Below, piece after piece: positions 1 through 5,319 of a DNA stretch of 7,328 nucleotides. The stretch is taken from NCBI GenBank assembly GCA_900556695.1, contig USQA01000058.1, positions 1-7,328 on the forward strand. Reading direction: 5' to 3'. Position numbers and translations under genes: made by a program. This DNA is from an uncultured Clostridium sp. GTDB taxonomy: Bacteria; Bacillota; Clostridia; TANB77; CAG-508. Position 1 is the stretch's first letter; each line of letters starts with the position of its first letter. The notes under the pieces were generated by a model. It saw only the letters and a list, made by a program, of their open reading frames with translations. It made no database searches and had not been told where the DNA came from.

Positions 1-909
1 GTCTACTTCAAAATCTTCGCAAGCTTTTTCCATCATTTCTTGATGTACCTTTGCTCCTGCCATAGCTGTCATTCTTTCATTATCTAAAAATTCTACTATA
101 TATTCTTTTTCTGCCTTTAGAAAAGCTAATTTAACACTTATATCTCTTAAGCATCTTTCATATTTATCAAGTTTTAAGTTATCATTTTCCATTTCTATTA
201 ATAATTTTCTTAATTTTTCATATATAGTTAAATAACAAATTGCTTCTTCTTTAGAAATATTAATACGAACATCTACTGCTTCGCTTATTACTTTCTCATC
301 AAATGCAACTTTTTCATTTTTTCCATTTTTTATCATAGTGTCTATTATATTAATTTTTATGGCTTGTTTATCACTATCAATAAATTTTTTCATTCTTTGA
401 ACATCTTGTTCTGGTATACCCTTGTATTTTTTGATTATTCTATTAAGACTAGATATGTGATTTGCTTCTATACTCTTTTTGTTTCTAGAGCAGTTACTTC
501 TTTCTTTTTCTCTTTCAATAAATATTACAAATGCTCTTATGTAATCTTCTCTTAATCTTTTTAATTGTTCATTATTTTCTTGAACTATATCCTCTATTTT
601 TTCTAGCTTTGTTTGTACTGTATTAGGATTGTCATCTATTGCATTAAAAACTTTATTTCTTTCGTCTTCTAGTTTTTGATTTGATAGGGATAATTTTTCT
701 TGCAATTTTTGTATTGCTCTTATCTCTTTAGCTATATCATCAAACTTTCTAAGAACTTTTTCTTCTTCAGTAACCATAGATTTATATTCTTTTATTTCTT
801 CTATTAAATCTTTGAAATTTAAAAAACTATCTTTTAAATTGTTTTCTTTGTTAAAACCAAATAGTTTATCAAAATACCTTTCTAGGACTATGGCACTTCT
901 CTCATACAT
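1..909 (-). CDS. Helical/coiled-coil protein of unknown function (3' end beyond window)
   Basis: I do not recognise this protein. The frame is open without a stop from the ATG at 909-907 to base 1, giving 303 codons, so the C-terminus lies outside the window. The start follows a strong GGGGAGG Shine-Dalgarno sequence 9 nt upstream and a good promoter. The product begins MYERSAIVLERYFDKLFGF and is highly charged. Glu/Lys/Arg/Asp-rich heptad-like stretches cover roughly residues 25-125, including KVLRKFDDIAKEIRAIQ and QKLEDERNKVF, which suggests long helices or a coiled coil. A second helical segment spans about residues 215-303. There is no signal peptide, membrane segment or catalytic motif, so a cytoplasmic structural or scaffold role is the most I would infer. 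Codon use matches the neighbours. It appears to be a stand-alone transcription unit, since a terminator and a palindromic element separate it from the MFS operon. Confidence 0.85.
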   Translation of the reverse strand, partial: MYERSAIVLERYFDKLFGFNKENNLKDSFLNFKDLIEEIKEYKSMVTEEEKVLRKFDDIAKEIRAIQKLQEKLSLSNQKLEDERNKVFNAIDDNPNTVQTKLEKIEDIVQENNEQLKRLREDYIRAFVIFIEREKERSNCSRNKKSIEANHISSLNRIIKKYKGIPEQDVQRMKKFIDSDKQAIKINIIDTMIKNGKNEKVAFDEKVISEAVDVRINISKEEAICYLTIYEKLRKLLIEMENDNLKLDKYERCLRDISVKLAFLKAEKEYIVEFLDNERMTAMAGAKVHQEMMEKACEDFEVD

Positions 910-943
910 TGTAGTTAACCTCCCCAAAATTTAACTTTGTTTT

Positions 944-972
944 ATTATACATAAAATGTTTAAAAAAGTCTA
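944..972 (-). promoter_or_regulatory. Promoter of the coiled-coil protein gene
   Basis: On the minus strand a perfect -10 box TATAAT (949-944) lies exactly 17 nt downstream of TAGACT (972-967), which matches the TTGACA consensus at 4 of 6 positions. Transcription would start near 937, giving a leader of about 28 nt that carries the GGGGAGG ribosome site. The same TAGACT-17 arrangement precedes rnpB in this window. Confidence 0.7.
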
Positions 973-1023
973 TATATTTTTATAAAAAAGTACAGTTTCC
1001 TTGTATTCTAACTAATAATTGCA

Positions 1024-1151
1024 TTCTAACTGATAGTAGACTAATAGTAGATTAATATTTTGAATTAAAAGCTTGAGTAGCACTAGCATACGGATAGCCC
1101 GTAAAACCTCGAAAGTTTTAATGAAAAATATTAATCTACTATTAGTTAGAA
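1024..1151. repeat. Imperfect palindromic (MITE-like) intergenic element
   Basis: The core is a perfect 21-bp inverted repeat: 1041-1061 pairs with 1125-1145. After a tandem GA/GA mismatch the stem continues with 1064-1070 against 1116-1122, then short CTT/AAG and GAG/CTC steps. A small terminal hairpin forms from TACGG (1089-1093) and CCGTA (1099-1103). The outer ends are also inverted copies with one mismatch: TTCTAACTGATAGTAG at 1024-1039 and its near complement at 1136-1151. A 7-bp direct repeat AATTGCA lies at 1017-1023 and at 1176-1182, but the second copy is 24 bp beyond the end, so a target duplication is not convincing. No coding capacity is visible. It could be a miniature transposable element, a structured RNA or a repeated intergenic hairpin. 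Apart from this element and the flanking gene's promoter I see nothing else in 950-1207. Confidence 0.6.
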
Positions 1152-1207
1152 GTTCAAAATTAGTTATTAATTCAAAATTGCACTTTCCTATAATATAAAT
1201 ACAATAT

Positions 1208-1234
1208 AAAAAAGATGTAATAAATTACACCTTT
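1208..1234 (-). terminator. Rho-independent terminator of the hydrolase-MFS operon
   Basis: On the minus strand AAAGGTGTAA (1234-1225) pairs with TTACATCTTT (1220-1211) around a TTTA loop, with one G-U pair, and is followed by a run of six T (1213-1208). The UAA stop of the MFS gene is inside the left arm, so the terminator overlaps the coding end. Confidence 0.75.
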
Positions 1235-2535
1235 GTTTTTTCTTTATATACTTCATCTTTATTATATATTTCATCTTCTCCGTATTCTTCTGGTTTCAAT
1301 CCTAATCTTGTTTTCATATATCCTATCAAGCTTATAGATACAACTAATAAAAACAATCCTACTATTACCATTGAATTTGCTGTATTTGTAATATCTAGCA
1401 AATAAGATCCTAAAAATCCAATAATTGCTCTTAATAAGTTTTTTACCATAGCATTAGCAGCATATATTTGTGTTAATATTTTTTCACTAGAAAAGTTTCC
1501 TAAATACCTTGATACTAATACTAAACTCATTCCTTTATCTAAATTTATTACTATAAATGTAATTGTTAAAACAATTAAAGTTATTAAATAAGGAACTTTT
1601 AGTAGTACTATTATTCCTCCTATTAATGTAGAAACTGTTGTAGATATTAATATTATTGTTAATGATTTGTTTTTAAATTTCCTGTTAAAATATAATTGAT
1701 TTTTAGATCCTAGTGATGATGCAATTCCTACTATCGCAGCAATTGCAGTAATAATTTGTGTAGGTGTTCCTATATCAACTAAAACACTACTTCTATAAGT
1801 TGAAAGTAAACAGAAAACTCCCCAAGAGACTCCGGCATATACAAATAAGCTCCTTAGCCTTTGAGATTTTATAATAAATTTCATTCCTTCTTGCAATTCT
1901 TTTATGTAATGTCTTTTTACTTTATTTTCTTCTTTTTTCTGTTGTTTCTTCGTTTTTTCTATATCCTTAAAGCCTAAAGATAAAATTACAGAAAATATAG
2001 TAAATATTAATGTTAATGTTATTGGAATATAAGGGTTAATCACATATAAAAAACCTGATATTACCGCTGTAATAGAATTTACAAAAAAGTAATTTTGAAA
2101 TCCTTTTCCCTCTATCCTTGAAAATATATCTCCTTTTTTCTTTGTTTCAGGAATTGAATAATTAAGTAATGCTCCATCTGATATATCTTTTAATGAAAAA
2201 CATAGTGCACTAATAAATTGTGCAAAAATAAGTTGATACATACTCCCACAAGTCATAATTAATATTATAAAAAGTGTATTAAAAACATTGGCAAATACAG
2301 TGCATTTTTTTGTTCCTAATTTATCTATAATTACACTAGCAGGTATTTGTAATATAATCATAAATATAGCATAAAAGGATGTAGACAAAACAGTTTGTGA
2401 AGGTGTTATTCCTTTAACTTGAGTTAAAAATAAAAATTCTATTGCATAATAAAATATTAAATCTAACGATATTGTCCTATATAAAGAATATATTTTCATA
2501 TTCTGTTTTCTTGCATTTACTATTTCTTTATTCAT
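1225..2535 (-). CDS. Major facilitator superfamily (MFS) transporter
   Basis: A polytopic membrane transporter of 436 residues, a normal length for a 12-helix MFS protein. Hydrophobic segments recur throughout, for example near residues 50-70, 84-112, 150-190, 228-246, 258-275, 291-330 and 385-406. They are split into two halves by a Lys-rich cytoplasmic loop at about 188-212. The MFS signature loop between helices 2 and 3 is seen as IDKLGTKKC (70-78), matching the G-x-L-(A/D)-D-R-x-G-R-K-type motif A. The C-terminal tail after about 408 is charged. The start is supported by AGGAG 8 nt upstream. It is the last gene of the operon, 17 nt after the DUF2974 gene, and a terminator overlaps its stop. 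Family membership is clear. The substrate is unknown: a drug- or metabolite-efflux role would be a guess from family tendencies and the adjacent hydrolases. Confidence 0.9.
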   Translation of the reverse strand: MNKEIVNARKQNMKIYSLYRTISLDLIFYYAIEFLFLTQVKGITPSQTVLSTSFYAIFMIILQIPASVIIDKLGTKKCTVFANVFNTLFIILIMTCGSMYQLIFAQFISALCFSLKDISDGALLNYSIPETKKKGDIFSRIEGKGFQNYFFVNSITAVISGFLYVINPYIPITLTLIFTIFSVILSLGFKDIEKTKKQQKKEENKVKRHYIKELQEGMKFIIKSQRLRSLFVYAGVSWGVFCLLSTYRSSVLVDIGTPTQIITAIAAIVGIASSLGSKNQLYFNRKFKNKSLTIILISTTVSTLIGGIIVLLKVPYLITLIVLTITFIVINLDKGMSLVLVSRYLGNFSSEKILTQIYAANAMVKNLLRAIIGFLGSYLLDITNTANSMVIVGLFLLVVSISLIGYMKTRLGLKPEEYGEDEIYNKDEVYKEKTKV

Positions 2536-2552
2536 TCGTATTTCTCCTAATT

Positions 2553-3650
2553 TTAATCTTCTTGTGAATTTTTAAATATGTTTCCTATTTTTATATTATT
2601 TTTTGCTATTTTTAAAAATTCATTTAATGTTCTCATCATTATTTCTTTGCTTTCTTCATCTATGTTTTTATATGTTTTTAACATAGTTATTGCATTAGTA
2701 AACTTCTTACTACTAAATTCTGATAATGTTTTTACTTCTGTTGTATTTAATATTTCAAAAAATATATCAACAAATTTTTCTCTTTGTTCTGGTTTAACCT
2801 CTTTCAACCAATTAGTAATTGTTTGATCAATGAATTCACTAGAATTTGTTAACTCATCTCTTGTGAATTTTTTACCTACTAATTGCCAAGAATATAAATC
2901 ATGTTGCATAATTCCTGTTTGTGTACTTTTTAAAATATTTGTTTCTTCTTTATGATTTAATAATCTTCCAATAATAGATGTTTGTGGTATATATGTATGT
3001 ACTCTGCTTAATATTGCTTCATATTGTTTTGAATTTACTACTTTATCGCAAAATCCTGGTCCATCATTATTATAAACACTTATAATTCTATCTTGTATTT
3101 TAGGATTACAGAATGTTGCTGCATAAATTGCTAAATTTCCTCCTTTTGAATGTCCTCCTACTCGTATTTTGCATTTATAGCTTTTAGATACTTCATCCAA
3201 ATAAATTGCTGCATCTGTTTGAGAAGGAACTAATTCACTAAAACTCATATTAAAGTCTTCTTTCCATCCTACAATTGTGTTATCTGTTCCTCTATAAGCT
3301 ACATATATTGTATCATCTGGCAAAATAATTGTGATTGCAGAAAATTGTTTTTCACTTTCAACATCTAATTTATTAACATATTTTGAAAGCTTTATTTTTC
3401 CAAATCTCTTGCTTTCAGCAAGTAAAGGAAATAAATCTATATCTTCTTCTTGTAAAATTCTTCCTGTAGTACCTATTTTTTTATATCTTTTATAGCTTTC
3501 TTCAATAGTAACTTCTTCTTTTTCTTCTATTAACCCATCAAAAGGGAAGTAAGATAAACGAGCCAAAATAAGGTTATCAATCTCATTAAAGCCATCTATT
3601 TTTATGTCTAAGTCTCCTCTCCAATTTATATAATCGATTATATTTGACAT
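2553..3650 (-). CDS. DUF2974 (Mbeg1-like) lipase-3-like alpha/beta hydrolase
   Basis: A 365-residue protein beginning MSNIIDYINWRGDLDI, the N-terminus typical of the DUF2974/Mbeg1-like family; NEIDNLILARLSYFPFD (22-38) also fits. The middle resembles class 3 lipases: a beta-strand and oxyanion segment YVAYRGTDNTIVGWKEDF (116-133), then the nucleophile elbow VGGHSKGG (164-171) with Ser168 as probable nucleophile. Asp196 in NNDGPGF and His250 in MQHDLYSW are the likely triad partners by position. The C-terminal 100 residues are helical and charged. There is no signal peptide, so it probably acts in the cytoplasm or at the inner membrane face on an ester or lipid substrate, which is not identifiable. 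AAAGGAG lies 9 nt before the ATG. It is the middle gene of the operon, 23 nt after the first hydrolase gene and 17 nt before the MFS gene. Family assignment is firm and activity is inferred. Confidence 0.88.
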   Translation of the reverse strand: MSNIIDYINWRGDLDIKIDGFNEIDNLILARLSYFPFDGLIEEKEEVTIEESYKRYKKIGTTGRILQEEDIDLFPLLAESKRFGKIKLSKYVNKLDVESEKQFSAITIILPDDTIYVAYRGTDNTIVGWKEDFNMSFSELVPSQTDAAIYLDEVSKSYKCKIRVGGHSKGGNLAIYAATFCNPKIQDRIISVYNNDGPGFCDKVVNSKQYEAILSRVHTYIPQTSIIGRLLNHKEETNILKSTQTGIMQHDLYSWQLVGKKFTRDELTNSSEFIDQTITNWLKEVKPEQREKFVDIFFEILNTTEVKTLSEFSSKKFTNAITMLKTYKNIDEESKEIMMRTLNEFLKIAKNNIKIGNIFKNSQED

Positions 3651-3673
3651 TTTTTGTTTCTCCTTTTATTAGT

Positions 3674-4561
3674 TTATTTGTTAGATTTTATAAATTCAAT
3701 TATTTGTTCTGCTAATTCTTTTTCTTTCCCATTGTATTGGTGATTTGCTCCATCAATATAGTCAATATCTTTATTTTTGTTTTCAATTATGTTAGTAACT
3801 ATATTAACTAATTCATCTGCACTTTGCAAAATCATTTCATTTTGATTTCCCCATCTCATCATTAATGGAACTTTTATATTGTTTAACTTTTCTAATTCAT
3901 TGTCTTTTCCATAACCTGCAAAATCTATATCTTTATTATCTCTTACATATCTTAAAAATGTTTTTGCACTTATTGGATTTATAAATGCATCTTTAGGCAT
4001 TAATTCATATGATTTATATTCTTGTTCTTTTTCTTCTGCTAATGACACATATTCATTAAATTTATCTCCTAAATATACTTTTATAGCTTTTGGGATATCT
4101 ATTAAGGAAAGCAATATTACTCCTTTTATATTTGATAACACATCATATTCTTCTTCATCAACTAACTCATTATATGTGTATACAATTTTAGTACAACCTA
4201 AACTATGTCCTTGTAAATATATATTTTCATATCCTAATTCTTTTAACTTTATGATTGCACCTAGAATATCTTCATATCCTTCTAATACATCTTCATAAGA
4301 TGTACCTGCTATTATTTTTTCTTCTTTTCCATTTATATCTTTTTTTATATATCTTGCTAGTTCGCTTCCTCTATTATTAAAGCAAAAATAATCTATACCA
4401 TTTTCATTTGAATTTTCAGATATTACTTTATCTCTTTCTTTAAAGCAATTGCTTGTCATTCCATGAACTGCTAATATAACTTCATTGCTTTTTTCTTTGC
4501 AATTATATAATATTCCATTTAATTTAACTCCATCAGTTGCTAGAAAGTCTATTATTTCCAT
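3674..4561 (-). CDS. Alpha/beta hydrolase (serine esterase-like)
   Basis: A 295-residue single-domain alpha/beta hydrolase, probably cytoplasmic because no leader is present. The visible order is an N-terminal strand pair (DFLATDGVKLNGILY, 5-19), the HG oxyanion motif AVHGMTSN (31-38), FNNRGSE (61-67), a nucleophile elbow LQGHSLGCTK (116-125) with Ser120, a helical cap at about 155-225, and DGANHQYNG (270-278) with His274 as catalytic histidine. The segment where the family usually has the acidic residue (G-x-x-D-E) reads RWGNQNEM (236-243), so Asn241 occupies the expected Asp place. Glu242 or another acid may serve instead, or activity may be altered. It resembles the DUF1749-like esterase group, but I cannot assign a substrate. 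The start has GGAG 6 nt upstream and follows an extended -10 promoter. It is the first gene of the three-gene operon with the DUF2974 hydrolase and the MFS transporter. Confidence 0.88.
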   Translation of the reverse strand: MEIIDFLATDGVKLNGILYNCKEKSNEVILAVHGMTSNCFKERDKVISENSNENGIDYFCFNNRGSELARYIKKDINGKEEKIIAGTSYEDVLEGYEDILGAIIKLKELGYENIYLQGHSLGCTKIVYTYNELVDEEEYDVLSNIKGVILLSLIDIPKAIKVYLGDKFNEYVSLAEEKEQEYKSYELMPKDAFINPISAKTFLRYVRDNKDIDFAGYGKDNELEKLNNIKVPLMMRWGNQNEMILQSADELVNIVTNIIENKNKDIDYIDGANHQYNGKEKELAEQIIEFIKSNK

Positions 4562-4593
4562 ACTTTTCTCCTTTTTAACATATAGTTTTTTAC

Positions 4594-4623
4594 ATTATAA
4601 CACAATATTTAAATATATGTCAG
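4594..4623 (-). promoter_or_regulatory. Promoter of the hydrolase-DUF2974-MFS operon
   Basis: On the minus strand the -35 box is CTGACA (4623-4618, 5 of 6 to consensus), the spacer is 18 nt, and the -10 box is TATAAT (4599-4594), preceded by TGT, an extended -10. Transcription would start near 4587, leaving a leader of about 26 nt with the AAAAAGGAG ribosome site. No operator-like inverted repeat is obvious around it. Confidence 0.75.
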
Positions 4624-4654
4624 CATTGTAATATAATTTTAATATTTAAAAGCA

Positions 4655-4662
4655 CAAAAAAA
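4655..4662 (-). terminator. U-tract ending the RNase P RNA transcript
   Basis: Immediately after the 3' strand of the RNase P P1 helix (ending GCTC on the minus strand) comes a run of seven T (4662-4656). The P1 helix and the U-tract together could serve as an intrinsic terminator. No separate hairpin follows. Confidence 0.5.
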
Positions 4663-5012
4663 GAGCAAATCTGTAAGCCGGGTTCTGTCTTTCAAAATAG
4701 TCATTTATCTAGGATATATATTGCTACATATCTCAAGCCACGCAATTTAAGAAGGCGCCGAGCAGGCTTAATCTTCTAATATAGGTGTTGCTCCAGATGG
4801 GGTTTACACTGACCCACTATGTCACCATAATGGCGGTAAGCTCTTACCTTACCTTTTCACCCTTACCTAAAAAAAATTAGGCGGTTATTTTCTGTTGCAC
4901 TTTCCTTAAGGTCACCCTCACTAGACGTTATCTAGCATCTTTGCTCTATGGAGCCCGGACTTTCCTCTCGTAATTCCTTTCGGATGTTTACCAGCGACTA
5001 TTCAATTTACTC
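4663..5012 (-). ncRNA. rnpB: RNase P RNA, bacterial class A
   Basis: The catalytic RNA of ribonuclease P, which removes 5' leaders from tRNA precursors. Its universally conserved blocks are legible on the minus strand: GAGGAAAGUCCGGGCUCC (P4 5' side, about 4968-4951), ACAGAAA (4895-4889), UAAACCCC followed by UGGAGCAA (about 4807-4787), GCUUGAG (4738-4732), and GACAGAACCCGGCUUAC (P4 3' side, about 4689-4673). P1 closes the molecule: GAGUAAAU (5012-5005) pairs with AUUUGCUC (4670-4663), so the ends are well defined and the length is about 350 nt. The arrangement is class A rather than the Bacillus class B form, as in most Clostridia. The L15 region that normally carries GGU for the tRNA CCA end reads UUAAAUUGCG here (4750-4741), with no GGU. 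The gene has its own promoter and stands between two protein transcription units on the same strand. Confidence 0.97.
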
Positions 5013-5019
5013 TTTTTCT

Positions 5020-5048
5020 ATTTTATCACACAAAAAAGCAAAAGTCTA
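5020..5048 (-). promoter_or_regulatory. Promoter of rnpB
   Basis: TAGACT (5048-5043) and TAAAAT (5025-5020) are separated by exactly 17 nt on the minus strand. The -10 box ends 7 nt before the first base of the P1 helix at 5012, which is the expected start distance. The stretch from 5049 to 5150 holds no further feature I can support. Confidence 0.7.
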
Positions 5049-5153
5049 TATTTTTATGATCAGAAAAAATATCTCTAGCTCTCCCTAAACCTCTCTAATA
5101 TCAGTTTAACTTCAACAAACTAGTATTTTAGTACAGTACAAAACATTGAAGAC

Positions 5154-5192
5154 AAAAAATAACTGGTAGTATATTTCTATATATTACCAGTT
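5154..5192 (-). terminator. Terminator of the pilin-like gene
   Basis: On the minus strand 5192-5179 and 5174-5161 form a 14-bp stem (AACTGGTA...TACCAGTT) with one mismatch and a 4-nt loop, followed by A and six T (5159-5154). It lies about 130 nt after the stop codon of the pilin-like gene and would also shield rnpB from read-through. No T-run follows in the plus direction, so it works leftward only. Confidence 0.75.
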
Positions 5193-5241
5193 ACTAAAAA
5201 TTTACATACATCTTTACAAAGTCACAAAGTTTTTACTTTTT

Positions 5242-5273
5242 GAGTCAGGCGGATAGCCGACTCGGCCCGGCTC
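5242..5273. repeat. GC-rich hairpin downstream of the pilin-like gene
   Basis: This short island is about two-thirds G+C in strongly A/T-rich surroundings. GAGTC (5242-5246) pairs with GACTC (5259-5263) and GGC (5248-5250) with GCC (5256-5258), giving an 8-bp stem with one bulged A and a GGATA loop. A competing palindrome GCCGA-C-TCGGC lies at 5256-5266. GGCTC at 5269-5273 can also pair with GAGTC, so alternative folds exist. No T-run follows, and the true terminator is 50 bp farther on, so it is not a simple terminator. It lies 56 bp beyond the stop codon of a gene whose 3' end looks like a DGR variable region. Such elements carry a GC-rich hairpin or cruciform just downstream of the variable repeat, and that is my preferred reading. 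Confidence 0.6.
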
Positions 5274-5319
5274 ATTTCTATATATTCTTTATTGTTCTCT
5301 CTTTTCTAGTTTTCATTTT

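Noticed and set aside
364..555. A 63-codon plus-strand frame
   Set aside because: It lies antisense to the continuous 303-codon frame at 1-909 and has no ribosome site.
1017..1182. AATTGCA direct repeats as a target-site duplication of the palindromic element
   Set aside because: The right copy is about 24 bp beyond the end of the inverted repeat, so it does not define clean element ends.
2578..2826. An 82-codon plus-strand frame
   Set aside because: It is antisense to the 3' part of the DUF2974 gene and reads as a low-complexity hydrophobic shadow.
5131..5139. GTACAGTAC, repeated at 7309-7317
   Set aside because: The two copies flank the pilin-like gene, but a 9-mer of this composition can recur by chance and no longer similarity surrounds either copy, so I do not call attachment sites.
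5049..5150. Possible template repeat or small RNA between rnpB and the pilin terminator
   Set aside because: I compared it by eye with 5340-5490 and found no similarity. It is neither AAC-rich nor structured.
5173..5185. A 13-base direct repeat ATTTCTATATATT, also at 5274-5286
   Set aside because: It is purely A/T-rich sequence, expected to recur by chance several times in a window of this size, and one copy overlaps the terminator loop.
5242..5273. A riboswitch such as cyclic-di-GMP class I
   Set aside because: It is too short, lies downstream of its gene rather than upstream, and lacks the conserved riboswitch core.
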